DNA from: JAQUTK01 sp963677415
GTDB lineage: Bacteria > Bacteroidota > Bacteroidia > Bacteroidales > JAQUTK01
Length of the DNA stretch: 64,000 nucleotides
Direction of reading: 5' to 3'
NCBI GenBank assembly: GCA_963677415.2
Contig: CAXXFJ010000033.1
Location: 1-64,000 of the forward strand
Part shown: one piece after another, positions 48,249 through 57,119 of the stretch
Layout of the letters: the number at the start of each line of letters is the position of its first letter
Position numbering within the stretch: position 1 is the stretch's first letter
The notes under the pieces: model-generated
Told to the model about the DNA's origin: nothing
What the model saw: the letters and a program-made list of their open reading frames with translations, nothing else
Database searches by the model: none
Position numbers and translations under genes: made by a program

Positions 48249-48403
48249 AAAGGATCAAACTTTCCTTGAATTTAAATGAGACTGAATAGTTACTTACTAT
48301 TTCAACATTAATATCTTATTTACAGATAATTTTCTTGTGGAAGTCCAATTATTAGACTATCTTTATTCCCAGAATATGTGATTATCACAAATAATTGGAA
48401 TAA

Positions 48404-49666
48404 ATGATTATTAAGCGACAGAAATATCTTGATATGCTCATTGCAGGAATAGGCAATGGCTTAGTGAAAATAGTCACAGGAGGACGACGTTGTGGGAAGT
48501 CCTTCTTGCTATTTACCTTATTTCATAAATATTTGACAGAACAAGGAGTAACTGATAACCACATCATAGAGTTTTCGCTTGATGATCGTCGCAATCGTCC
48601 ACTTCGTAACCCAGACGCATTGCTTGACCGCATAGATACACTTTTGCAGAATGATGATGAAAAGTACTATGTGATTCTTGATGAAGTACAGCTGGTTGAA
48701 GACTTTGTGGAAGTTCTTCTTAGTTTGATGCATAACCCAAAGTTGGAAGTGTTTGTATCTGGTTCTAACTCAAAATTTCTTTCTAAAGACGTGGTAACTG
48801 AATTCCGTGGTCGTGGTGAGGAAATTAGGGTATGGCCTCTATCGTTTTCGGAGTATTATGAAGCGATGGGCGGTGATAGACGAGAAGCTTGGCAAGACTA
48901 TTATACCTATGGCGGGCTTCCTCAAGTTCTACTATTGGAGAATGAACAACAAAAAGTGGATTATCTTCGCAATATCTATGAACTAACTTACATCAATGAT
49001 GTGGTTGAACGTAATCACTTACGTAATGCAGAAGGGTTACGAAAGTTAATTCAATTTGCAGCATCTTCTATAGGTTCGCCTATGAATCCTAAACGTATTA
49101 GTAACACCTTTGGTTCGGTAGAGAATATAATAATTGACAACAAAACGATTACTAAATATCTTGGCTATTTACAAGATTCGTTTATGATAGAAGAAGCACT
49201 ACGCTTTGATGTAAAAGGTCGCAAATACATCGGAACAGAGACTAAATATTACTTTGCAGATATGGGGCTTCGTGCCATAGCTCTAAATTTTCGGCAACAA
49301 GAAGAAACGCACATTATGGAGAATATTATCTATAATGAATTGCGTATGCGTGGATACCTTGTAGATGTGGGTACAGTGGAAGTGTGGGATAAAAATGAAG
49401 ATGGAAATTATCGACGAAAAATGGTTGAAGTAGACTTTGTTGTTAATAGTGGAGCTCATCGTGTTTACATTCAATCGGCTTATAAACTTCCAGATGCAGA
49501 GAAAGTAATACAAGAGCAGCGTCCACTTCTAAATATTAATGATAACTTTCGTAAAATTGTTATAGTTTGGGATGATATTAAGAAAAAGGTCGACGAACAA
49601 GGTATTGTAACAATGTCGTTATTAGATTTTCTACTTGACAAAGATAGCATAAGCCAACTATTGTAA
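48404..49666 (+). CDS. AAA ATPase with DUF4143 domain
   Basis: 420 residues. The N-terminal AAA_14 ATPase has the Walker A motif VTGGRRCGKSFLL and Walker B YYVILDEVQLVEDF, with sensor-type VSGSNSKFL. The C-terminal DUF4143 region follows from about residue 200 (YINDVVERNHLRNAEGLRKL, KTITKYLGYLQDSFMIEEA, YYFADMGLRAIALNF) and ends in a PD-(D/E)xK-like fold with VEVDFVVNSG. These proteins are common in Bacteroidota and archaea. Their role is unclear, possibly in DNA or defence functions. It starts 155 bp after the nitroreductase and precedes hipBA. Confidence 0.85.
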   Translation: MIIKRQKYLDMLIAGIGNGLVKIVTGGRRCGKSFLLFTLFHKYLTEQGVTDNHIIEFSLDDRRNRPLRNPDALLDRIDTLLQNDDEKYYVILDEVQLVEDFVEVLLSLMHNPKLEVFVSGSNSKFLSKDVVTEFRGRGEEIRVWPLSFSEYYEAMGGDRREAWQDYYTYGGLPQVLLLENEQQKVDYLRNIYELTYINDVVERNHLRNAEGLRKLIQFAASSIGSPMNPKRISNTFGSVENIIIDNKTITKYLGYLQDSFMIEEALRFDVKGRKYIGTETKYYFADMGLRAIALNFRQQEETHIMENIIYNELRMRGYLVDVGTVEVWDKNEDGNYRRKMVEVDFVVNSGAHRVYIQSAYKLPDAEKVIQEQRPLLNINDNFRKIVIVWDDIKKKVDEQGIVTMSLLDFLLDKDSISQLL

Positions 49667-50071
49667 ACCCTACATAAGAATTAATATTGAGAATATTGCT
49701 GTCCAATAAAAGTTGGTATCTTTGATACTCCCCCTCTGACGGTCTAATTTGAGGGCACTTTTTATCTATTTTAAAAATGCAACCCCCCTGTATCGTAAAA
49801 GAGAACAAGGGAATGGAAAGAAAGCTAATCGAGAAGAATTATAAGATTGAAGGATGGCAGTTTTAAGAAGAGTGATTTTCTCTGTTGCAAGTAATTATCT
49901 CTTTGCATTGTGAGCAGTGTAAATCGCATCTTTTTTGCATATCAGCTGGTTCTATCGCAACTTCTTTGCACTTTATCCAGAAAAACGAATATTTGTCGCA
50001 AACTTTTTACACTTTTGAGCCAAATTACTTAATTGCATTATCTGCGGTGTAAAATAGCTATTTTCGTCTTG
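49667..50071. other. Intergenic region with repeated GCAA-TTTGCA units upstream of hipBA
   Basis: No convincing gene in 405 bp. Degenerate units occur at 49883 (TGTTGCAAGTAATT), 49922 (AATCGCATCTTTTTTGCA), 49953 (TATCGCAACTTCTTTGCA) and 49994 (TGTCGCAAACTTTTTACA), about 31-41 bp apart, ending close to the hip promoter. Confidence 0.55.
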
Positions 50072-50106
50072 TTTGTTTGATACTTATAAAACTTTGATTA
50101 ACTTTG
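50072..50106 (+). promoter_or_regulatory. Promoter of hipBA
   Basis: TTTG occurs twice (50072-50075 and 50076-50079). The second is 19 bp from TAACTTTG (50099-50106), a strong match to the Bacteroidota promoter. hipB starts 28 bp later. Confidence 0.75.
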
Positions 50107-50134
50107 TAAGTGTTCAAATAATGACATTAAGAAG

Positions 50135-50470
50135 ATGAAAAGCGAACTAAACGATAATATATTGTCTCTTATAGGCAAGACGCCTGACATATTGATGATG
50201 GGTATTGCAGAACGTGTTAAGGAGAGGCGGCTGGAGAAGAATTGGACGCAAAAGATGCTTGCAACAAAAGCAGGAATCTCGTTTAGTTCATACCGACGCT
50301 TTGAAGCGTCCGGTGAAATATCTATGCGCTCCTTGGTAATGATTGCTTTTGCATTGGATATGACCGATGAATTTGATACCCTGTTTTGCGGAAAGACCTA
50401 CCAAAGCGTTGACGATATAATAAATGCAGAGCAATCGAAACAACGAAAGCGAGGAACTAAAAATGGATAA
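50135..50470 (+). CDS. hipB: HipB-like XRE-family antitoxin
   Basis: 111 residues with a helix-turn-helix at about residues 27-80: ERVKERRLEKNWTQKMLATK followed by AGISFSSYRRFEASGEISMR. It overlaps the next gene by 8 bp (TAA at 50468, ATG of hipA at 50463), typical of translationally coupled hipBA pairs. It should bind and neutralise the HipA kinase and repress its own promoter. Operator candidates are the repeated units just upstream, though no TATCC-type E. coli operator was seen. Confidence 0.85.
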   Translation: MKSELNDNILSLIGKTPDILMMGIAERVKERRLEKNWTQKMLATKAGISFSSYRRFEASGEISMRSLVMIAFALDMTDEFDTLFCGKTYQSVDDIINAEQSKQRKRGTKNG

Positions 50471-51581
50471 TATTTCCGTAATAGAGATTTTTATGGCGAG
50501 TAGGCGTGTAGGGCGAATGGCGCTCACGCCTGATGGTTTGTGCGGTTTTGAATATGATACAGATTGGATTCAAACCGGATTTTCCATCTCTCCATATTAC
50601 CTTCATTTGAAGCCGGGATTGATAATGGCCAAACGAGATCCATTCAGTGGAAACTTCGGAGTGTTCGATGATAGCCTTCCGGATGGTTGGGGTAATTTAT
50701 TGCTTGATCGTTATTTGCAAGAGAAAGAAATAGATCCCTATAAACTGAATGTCTTAGAGCGACTATCACTCATCGGATCTACAGGACGTGGCTCATTGGA
50801 ATATCGTCCAGACAAAAGCATTGCCACTGATGATGAATTTCTTGACTTTAATCGTTTGGCGAAAGAGGCAGAAAATATACTTGAAAGTAAAGAGAGTGCT
50901 GGTTCGGTTGACTTGCTCTATAAATATGGCGGTTCGTCCGGTGGAGCTCGCCCAAAAGTGTTTGCCAAGATAGATGACCGTGAGTGGCTTCTGAAGTTTA
51001 AAGCTACATACGACCCGGTTAATGTGGGAGAGACTGAGTACAATTACACGTTACTCGCGCGTGAATGTGGAATACGAATGGCAGAAACCCGCTTGTTCGA
51101 TGGCCGTTATTTTGGAGTCGAACGATTTGATAGAACTCCTCAAGGTAAGATCCACACCATAAGTGCGGCAGGATTACTACATGCGAATTATCGGATTCCC
51201 AGCCTTGACTACTCTATACTACTAAAACTGACGTTAAATCTTACCAAAGATATGGAGCAGGTAGCCCAAATGTTCCGTCTGATGGTATTTAATATTCTAA
51301 TTTCCAATCGAGACGATCATGCCAAAAACTTCTCCTTCCAATGGGTTAATGGAGTGTGGAAACTCTCGCCTGCCTATGACCTTTTGCCAAGTAGTGGATT
51401 TAACGGATACCATACCACGACCATAAATGGCAAAGGCGAACCTACATTTTCTGATATCATAGCCGTTGCTTCGGAAGTAGGAATAACCAAACAGCGTGCA
51501 ACTCAAATTACAGAAGAAGTGTCGGAAAAGTGTATGAAGGAGAGAATGTCTATGATAATAGTAAAAACAACGAGGTGCTAA
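50463..51581 (+). CDS. hipA: HipA-like serine/threonine kinase toxin
   Basis: The ATG at 50463 fits the hipB overlap better than 50424, which lies inside hipB. About 372 residues: an N-terminal HipA_N region (ASRRVGRMALTPDGLCGFEY, FGVFDDSLPDGWGNLLLDRY), a phosphate-binding-type loop (YGGSSGGARPKVFAKI), the catalytic aspartate block ILISNRDDHAKNFSFQW and the metal-binding LSPAYDLLPSSG. Residues of the kinase core therefore look intact. Relatives phosphorylate tRNA synthetases and cause dormancy. The last codons run into the terminator hairpin, so the C-terminus may be slightly altered. Confidence 0.85.
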   Translation: MDNISVIEIFMASRRVGRMALTPDGLCGFEYDTDWIQTGFSISPYYLHLKPGLIMAKRDPFSGNFGVFDDSLPDGWGNLLLDRYLQEKEIDPYKLNVLERLSLIGSTGRGSLEYRPDKSIATDDEFLDFNRLAKEAENILESKESAGSVDLLYKYGGSSGGARPKVFAKIDDREWLLKFKATYDPVNVGETEYNYTLLARECGIRMAETRLFDGRYFGVERFDRTPQGKIHTISAAGLLHANYRIPSLDYSILLKLTLNLTKDMEQVAQMFRLMVFNILISNRDDHAKNFSFQWVNGVWKLSPAYDLLPSSGFNGYHTTTINGKGEPTFSDIIAVASEVGITKQRATQITEEVSEKCMKERMSMIIVKTTRC

Positions 51582-51602
51582 AGTTGACTTTAGCACCTCG
51601 TT
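51569..51602. terminator. Bidirectional terminator between hipA and GH10
   Basis: 15-bp perfect stem AACGAGGTGCTAAAG with loop TTGA, with an A run on the left. It overlaps the hipA stop codon and lies 37 bp from the stop of the convergent GH10 gene. Confidence 0.85.
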
Positions 51603-51638
51603 ATCACCAATGTTGCCAATGGTGACTATTTTCACAAA

Positions 51639-53552
51639 TTACTTTATCAAGATACGCTTCGATTCGCCACTGCCATCTTGCTTGCGAAGTATGTAAATTC
51701 CATTGGGGTATTTACTTTTCAAGCTTGAAATATCGCCATTGAAGATTTCAACAACTCCCATCCCGATGCCCATAATAGAGTACACCTCATACACTCCATC
51801 AAATGTGTCAACTTGATCATTGTCTACCCCTGTTGATAAGGAAGTAAAAGTTACCTTGTCGATATTGCAAGAGGAACCCTCGATAACAAAACGCATTTTG
51901 TAAGTACCTGCTGGCAAAGTAAATTTTGTACGGCCTTTCACCTCGGTATAAGTCGACCAATTGCTGTTAGGAGATTGTGGCACAGAAATCTTACCGGTAA
52001 CGTCGTTAAGGCCCAAATAGATTCTGAAAGAAGAACCGGTCGTTCCCGATGCAACCTTTGCCGTCCAAGCCATCTTCTGCGATTCTTCTATTGTTACGGT
52101 ATAGTCCAGCCACTCGCCAGCTGAAGTCCAACCAACAAAAAATTCGTTATTGGCATAGCTACCAATATCAACACCACAATCGGTCCGGTATTTTCCGCCA
52201 TCATTTTTATTGTCTGTATCGCTGTAAGCCACACCATTTGCCCCTTTGTCGAAATTTTCCGCTTCTACTATGCCTGGCAAAGCTATTGGTGCTGTTTCAA
52301 ATGGAGTGCTTGGTTCGTAAGCCTTAGCCGTGCACGTTTTCTCGAAAAGGAGACTGTCTGCCTTATTGAACACTTTCAATTTAAAGGTATAGTTACCGGC
52401 AACTGTAGGAGTCCACTTCAGTTCAACCGATGATTCTGTGGTATCGCACAATAGTACGTTGTTGACGTAAACCTGCATCTTGCCAATGGAGTCTTTATCA
52501 CTGTATGCCTTTGCCTTAATTGTGGTTTCGGTATTGATTTCAACCATGCTTGACGATGCAGTGATGTAGGCATATGTGCCAACGTTCATTAACGGACTCT
52601 TTGCATTTATTGCGGCATCTGTGAGCATATAGTCACGAAGCCATTTCATAGCGGGACGGTCAACTCCATTTTTGATCAACCCCGAATAGTCAACCCAGGT
52701 GGAGCCGTAGATGTAACCCCATAAGGTTACTCCGGCAACGAAATCAGCCTCCCACATCACAGGGATTTGCTCCTTGTAACGTAGCAGCTGTTGCTGGTCG
52801 TCTAGCTTATTGATGTCATACTCAGAAATTAGAATAGGAAGTCCTGTTTGGTTGTGTATTTTATAGAGCACGGTTTTGAAATCGGTACCCGACATATCTC
52901 CCAGGTCGTGAGCCTGGCAACCTGCAGCATCAACAGGAGCACCCGCAGCCTTTATTTTTTTCAGCAAATCAATATAAGCATCGGTGTTCCACATGAATGT
53001 ATTGTAATCATTGTAGATAAGCACCGCTTTAGGCCAACGCTCACGAGCCATAATAAATGCTTTCACAATCCAATCGTACCCCGATGCGCCATCGCCACCC
53101 AGTGCATTTTTATAGGGTGCCGGTGCATGCCCGGGAAGTGCTTCGTTAACAACATCGATATAATCCAAATCGGGATAACGTGCAGAAGCAGCATCAAACC
53201 ATTCCGTAATTTCATCCAGTTGGTCTTTTTGAGAAAGGTTATCCATCCAACTTGGATATTGGCCGCCCCAAATAAGCGTATGAAATTTGAACGGGATATT
53301 GTGATCTTTGCAATACTTATATTCCTTGTCGACTGTAGTCCAATTGAACACATCACGGGTTCCTTCTACCGATCCCCACTTCGTTTCATTTTCAGGTGTC
53401 AACTGGTTCCAATAAGTACTGAAATCACTTCTTACAGTATATGCAGTGGTAATGTTACCCAAAAATTTATTCGGGTTTTTTGATAATTGGGCATATCCGA
53501 AAGTACTGCCCATTGCTAGCAACGTCACTAAAAATATTGCTTTAATCTTCAT
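51639..53552 (-). CDS. GH10 endo-1,4-beta-xylanase with CBM6-like module and T9SS tail
   Basis: 637 residues. Signal peptide (IKAIFLVTLLAMGSTFGYAQ). GH10 barrel to about residue 320: ENETKWGSVEGTRDVFNW, HTLIWGGQYPSW, acid/base Glu in IDVVNEALPGHA, nucleophile in LPILISEYDIN, and GVTLWGYIYGSTW. An Ig-like domain (AYITASSSMVEINTETTIKA), a CBM6-like module (VEAENFDKGANGVAYSDTDN, GEWLDYTVTIEES) and a T9SS type A-like tail (VYSIMGIGMGVVEIFNGD ... YPNGIYILRKQDG) follow. It should cut xylan at the cell surface, supplying the GH8/GH43/CE1 set 8 kb upstream. Transcribed alone on the minus strand. Confidence 0.9.
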   Translation of the reverse strand: MKIKAIFLVTLLAMGSTFGYAQLSKNPNKFLGNITTAYTVRSDFSTYWNQLTPENETKWGSVEGTRDVFNWTTVDKEYKYCKDHNIPFKFHTLIWGGQYPSWMDNLSQKDQLDEITEWFDAASARYPDLDYIDVVNEALPGHAPAPYKNALGGDGASGYDWIVKAFIMARERWPKAVLIYNDYNTFMWNTDAYIDLLKKIKAAGAPVDAAGCQAHDLGDMSGTDFKTVLYKIHNQTGLPILISEYDINKLDDQQQLLRYKEQIPVMWEADFVAGVTLWGYIYGSTWVDYSGLIKNGVDRPAMKWLRDYMLTDAAINAKSPLMNVGTYAYITASSSMVEINTETTIKAKAYSDKDSIGKMQVYVNNVLLCDTTESSVELKWTPTVAGNYTFKLKVFNKADSLLFEKTCTAKAYEPSTPFETAPIALPGIVEAENFDKGANGVAYSDTDNKNDGGKYRTDCGVDIGSYANNEFFVGWTSAGEWLDYTVTIEESQKMAWTAKVASGTTGSSFRIYLGLNDVTGKISVPQSPNSNWSTYTEVKGRTKFTLPAGTYKMRFVIEGSSCNIDKVTFTSLSTGVDNDQVDTFDGVYEVYSIMGIGMGVVEIFNGDISSLKSKYPNGIYILRKQDGSGESKRILIK

Positions 53553-53759
53553 CGTAGTTTGTGTATTTTTTAGATATAAATAGTTGGTTTTCTCACAAAG
53601 AATCTTGTAAATTTACAATAAATCATTGGATTTACTATCAAAATCTGCTCTTAAATTCTTTTCAATAAATGAGTATCTTATATCTTTATGTTATCATTAT
53701 AAAGTTGATTTATACTGAAATGATTACATCGAGATTATAATATTTTATGTGGCGGACGG

Positions 53760-53794
53760 AAAAAGCAATGTGCAAATTTTGCACATTGCTTTTT
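53760..53794. terminator. 35-bp near-perfect palindrome upstream of GH10
   Basis: AAAAAGCAATGTGCAAA followed directly by its complement with a T tail. It could be a terminator in either direction or a dimeric protein-binding site. It lies about 208 bp upstream of the GH10 start, with no gene ending nearby to need a terminator. Confidence 0.5.
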
Positions 53795-53880
53795 GCATCT
53801 AATTCACCTTCTGTGAAAATAATACTTATATGTTTGGTAATCACGCTTCGTTCCCGTTGAAATAGCTCACTAATTTGTCC

Positions 53881-54090
53881 TAGCGTTTGATAATTGTGGT
53901 CTTAGCGTACCACAACTGTGGAAGTAGCGTAGGACAACTGTCAAACGCTACACGCTTCCGTATGCGTGGATCCATACATACGGACGCATGAATTGTTTCG
54001 TCCGTATGTCCGATTTGAACCGTATGTTCTACTCATTTGTACTGTATGTTGTTCCGGTTTGTACCTTATGTTCTCCAGGTTTCATTTAAT
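53881..54090. repeat. Structured intergenic repeats: inverted repeats and CCGTATG tandem units
   Basis: Arms TAGCGTTTGATAATTGT (53881-53897) and the complement of it (53934-53950, two mismatches) enclose smaller palindromes (GTGGT...ACCAC, CCACAACTGTGG). Beyond 53955 comes TCCGTATG...CATACGGA, then four degenerate units of about 20-22 bp beginning CCGTATG or similar (54002-54080). No gene. Function unknown. Confidence 0.6.
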
Positions 54091-54113
54091 AGTTTTTTGG
54101 GGTGGGTTAGGGG

Positions 54114-54134
54114 ATTGCGGATCAAGCCCGCAAT
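54114..54134. repeat. Small palindromic repeat of the 'CAAGCCCGCAATGACGG' kind
   Basis: ATTGCGG and CCGCAAT arms around ATCAAGC. A related G-rich segment runs to about 54210. Such dispersed palindromes are known in several bacterial genomes. Only this copy and a degenerate neighbour near 54200 are seen here. Confidence 0.4.
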
Positions 54135-54278
54135 GACGGTGTGGGGTAGCCCTTGATGGGTTAGGGGGGTGGCAACAGTCATTGAGGGCTCCGACCCGCA
54201 ATCTCCGTTTTTTTTTATTTATTTTCGTTTTGCAAAATGGTAGATACCATGATTTCAATGCACCAAGAGCACCAAGCC

Positions 54279-54304
54279 ATGCCTTACAGTATGCTGTAAG
54301 GCAT
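54279..54304. repeat. Perfect 11-bp-stem hairpin
   Basis: ATGCCTTACAG, loop TATG, then CTGTAAGGCAT. No T run follows closely and no gene ends nearby, so it is listed as a hairpin rather than a terminator. Confidence 0.6.
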
Positions 54305-54517
54305 TTTGGCCTTTCACTTATTTACTTGCTCGGTTGATAATTGCTTACATAAATGTTTGCTCGGAGGCATTTTGCATACATTATTGCAATCTACTCCATC
54401 TAGCCGAAAAGTTTTCCAATAGTTTTGCTCCTAACTATTTGAAAACTTTGTCGCGCGAACCGTATATCTTTCCGACGTTAACCGTATATCTTTTGTGTCT
54501 TTTGAGGAATTTCCTTG

Positions 54518-54733
54518 TATTTGATAGTGTTTGCAACTAACAATGTATGTAAATAGTATGAAAAGAGCCTTCTGAGCAAATAAACATGTATGCAAATTGT
54601 GGCGAGCAATGTAAAAATTTGGAGATTGACATGACACACAGTATGCTGAGAGTCATATCTCGGTGCAGATGGTGCAGATAAATAGCACTTTTTTACTCAT
54701 TCCTAAATCGAAATTCGAAAAAACAACAGACTT
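54518..54733 (+). repeat. 216-bp imperfect direct repeat, copy A
   Basis: Aligns end to end with 54875-55090 at the same length. Shared blocks are GTATTTGATAGTGTTTGCAA, AAGAGCCTTCTGAGCAAATA and TTGACATGACACACA, plus the tail CTAAATCGAAATTC then AACAACAGACTT. The middle (about 54640-54670) is more diverged. A RhuM gene fragment lies between the copies. Confidence 0.75.
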
Positions 54734-54748
54734 ACATGAAACACAGGA

Positions 54749-54898
54749 ATGGCAAACCTGTTTGGTAAAGCCAGTAACACTATTACCGAACATATACAAA
54801 ACGTGTTTAATGAGGGTGAGTTAAACGAAGAAGTGGTATGTCGGAATTTCCGACTAACCACCATGGAGAAACACGTATTTGATAGTGTTTGCAATTAA
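54749..54898 (+). pseudogene. RhuM-family protein fragment
   Basis: The 50-codon open stretch gives MANLFGKASNTITEHIQNVF then NEGELNEEVVCRNFRLTT, which matches the N-terminal region of RhuM-type proteins. It ends abruptly at about 54862, where it joins repeat copy B (KHVFDSVCN, stop). The bases just upstream (ETQE at 54738-54748) look like the preceding residues with a small deletion. About 40 of more than 300 family residues remain. RhuM genes are frequent in mobile regions. This one is dead. Confidence 0.65.
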
Positions 54899-55090
54899 CA
54901 ATGTATGCAAATACTATGAAAAGAGCCTTCTGAGCAAATAAACATGGTTGCAAATTGTGGCGATAAAATGTAGAAAATGGAAATTGACATGACACACAAG
55001 CCTTCAAATGGCATATTGGGGTGGAGGGGTGTAGATAAATAGTACTTTTTTACTGATTTCTAAATCGAAATTCAAAAAAACAACAGACTT
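54875..55090 (+). repeat. 216-bp imperfect direct repeat, copy B
   Basis: Second copy of 54518-54733 (see there). Its right end holds the same pre-RhuM sequence (CTAAATCGAAATTCA then AACAACAGACTT), but unlike copy A it is not followed by RhuM coding DNA. Confidence 0.75.
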
Positions 55091-55355
55091 GACACACTGG
55101 GATGGATGAATACTTAAATCTAAACCGGTATCCAAACGTGTGAAGGACTCATACGATATTTTGGGCCTATCTCATTAAGTGCAATGCAATGAAAATATTT
55201 ATGAATAAATCGACAATGTTATTGAAAATATTTCTTTTCTTTGTATTTGTCTTAATTATTATAGTAACAAGAGACCTCACATGAGTATCGTTGAGACGTT
55301 TATGTTTTTACGGGCTAAAACAATAAAATTCTATGATTATATTAAACTTTGCGAC

Positions 55356-57119
55356 ATGAAAAATTCACGTTTAGTAGCTCAAATACTATTTTTTATTCTT
55401 TCTGTTTCATTACAGGCACAAACAACATATTATGTCAAATCCGGTAGTACGGGCAGAGGGTCTTCATGGTCAGAAGCTTCTGGTAGTATTCAAACGATGC
55501 TTGATAAAGCCGTATCTGGTGATGTAATATGGGTAGCTTCAGGTACTTATAAAACTGCACGTTTTGAAGGTTTTTTATTAAAGCGGGGTGTAAACATATA
55601 TGGTGGTTTTAATGGTACTGAAACAAGTTCATCCCAGAGAGAAATAATAGATACAGACTCAAATGGGGTCATTGATGCATGGGAATTCAAAAATCAAACA
55701 ATCATTGATGCTCAAAATCATGGTCGTTGTATTACTGGAAATTTCTATGGCTATAATAGTCCATATATTATTTTTGATGGTTTTACCGTTCAAAATGGCA
55801 AGATAAATGATGCTAGTTTAGCAGGAGGAGGGATTGACGCTCAGAATGATTTAACTATACAGAATTGTATTGTGAAAAATTGCTCTTCTGTAACCTGCGG
55901 AGGTGGAATTTATTGCAATAATTCAAGCTTAGAAATAAATAATTGTAAAGTTATAAATTGCAGTTCTGGACAAGGTGGTGGAATTGCTTCCTCTGGTGTA
56001 GTGAGTAATTGTGACATCAGTTACTGCACTGCTTCCTCTGGTGGTGGAATATGCGCCACAAGAGTTTTTAGATGTACAGTTACAAATTGTAGTGGTGGAT
56101 GGGGTGGTGGCATTTATGCGTCTACTTTTACATATAGTCCTTATTCGTCAAAATATACATACATATCAGGTTGTACAGTTACAAATTGTAGTGGTGGATT
56201 TGGTGGTGGCATTTACTCTACATTTAGTGTAAGTCATTGCAAAATAAGTAACTGTAATTCTAGTTTTGCAGGTGGCGGTATTTGTTTGAGCGAATATGGG
56301 TATTGCGCAAACTGTCTTATTGAAAATTGTTTTTCTCTTGGTGAGGGTGGAGGTATAAATTCTTCTACTTCTGGCACTGCTAATCTTGTGGCAGGTGTTT
56401 ATAATTCAAATATTTTAAATTGTTCTGCTTCAACATTTGGTGGTGGCATATATTCTAACTCTACAACTGAAGATGCTTTTCTGAATAATAATATAATTGT
56501 AAACTGTTCTGCAAATAATGATGGTGGTGGCATTTATTGCAATAATTCTTATTCCCATATAAATAATTGTGCTGCAACAAATAATTTTGTTGGTACAGTA
56601 GTTTCAAATTTCGTATTTGGTTCTCAATCAGGGAATATAACCCCGAACTTAAACTCTATATTTGTAAAACCAACTAATTTTATTGGTAAAGCAAATAATA
56701 GTGAAGATTATACTAGTTTATCGGCTGCTAATTGGCATTTAAAGATGGGGTCTCCTTGTATTAACGCCGGAACTTCATATAATTTGCCGAAAGCACTACT
56801 TTCAGGCGATGATTTAGATAATAATTCAAGAGTTTTATATGGTAGAATTGATATGGGCGCATATGAATATGCAGATGTTTTAAGTGCAATTAATTCACCT
56901 TTTATTGATAAATATAAGTATGAGATTATTGATGATTTAGTTGTTATTAAAGAGTTGACACCTAATTCAGTTGTTAGGCTTTTTGACATTGCTGGTAAAA
57001 TTATTCTGAGTAATAATGTAGATGCAGAATCTTCAACGTTCAGATTACCTCACAAAGGTATCTATATAATCAATGTAACCTCTGGCAACAAAATTGTAAA
57101 CAGAAAAATAATATGGTAA
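55356..57119 (+). CDS. Secreted right-handed beta-helix protein with T9SS tail
   Basis: The ATG at 55356 (MKNSRLVAQILFFILSVSLQ) is preferred over 55281, which adds 25 residues before the signal peptide. The mature chain starts TTYYVKSGSTGRGSSWSEAS, the usual opening of choice-of-anchor/parallel beta-helix proteins. It then has at least ten coils with Cys/Asn ladders (CTVTNCSGGWGGGIYAS, CTVTNCSGGFGGGIYS, NILNCSASTFGGGIYSN). A final DNNSRVLYGRIDMGAYEY block and a short T9SS-like tail (VVRLFDIAGKIILSNN) follow. Pectate-lyase-like folds act on or bind polysaccharide. No catalytic residues are recognisable, so adhesin and lyase remain options. GC is lower than in the flanking CAZyme genes. Confidence 0.75.
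   Translation: MKNSRLVAQILFFILSVSLQAQTTYYVKSGSTGRGSSWSEASGSIQTMLDKAVSGDVIWVASGTYKTARFEGFLLKRGVNIYGGFNGTETSSSQREIIDTDSNGVIDAWEFKNQTIIDAQNHGRCITGNFYGYNSPYIIFDGFTVQNGKINDASLAGGGIDAQNDLTIQNCIVKNCSSVTCGGGIYCNNSSLEINNCKVINCSSGQGGGIASSGVVSNCDISYCTASSGGGICATRVFRCTVTNCSGGWGGGIYASTFTYSPYSSKYTYISGCTVTNCSGGFGGGIYSTFSVSHCKISNCNSSFAGGGICLSEYGYCANCLIENCFSLGEGGGINSSTSGTANLVAGVYNSNILNCSASTFGGGIYSNSTTEDAFLNNNIIVNCSANNDGGGIYCNNSYSHINNCAATNNFVGTVVSNFVFGSQSGNITPNLNSIFVKPTNFIGKANNSEDYTSLSAANWHLKMGSPCINAGTSYNLPKALLSGDDLDNNSRVLYGRIDMGAYEYADVLSAINSPFIDKYKYEIIDDLVVIKELTPNSVVRLFDIAGKIILSNNVDAESSTFRLPHKGIYIINVTSGNKIVNRKIIW

Noticed and set aside
52848..53483. 211-residue plus-strand open frame
   Set aside because: It is fully antisense to the GH10 barrel, with no start context or promoter.
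53881..54090. CRISPR array
   Set aside because: Units are degenerate, unevenly spaced, without unique spacers or cas genes.
54334..54540. 68-residue open frame running into the first 216-bp repeat
   Set aside because: No family-like sequence, and its end is simply repeat DNA shared with copy B.
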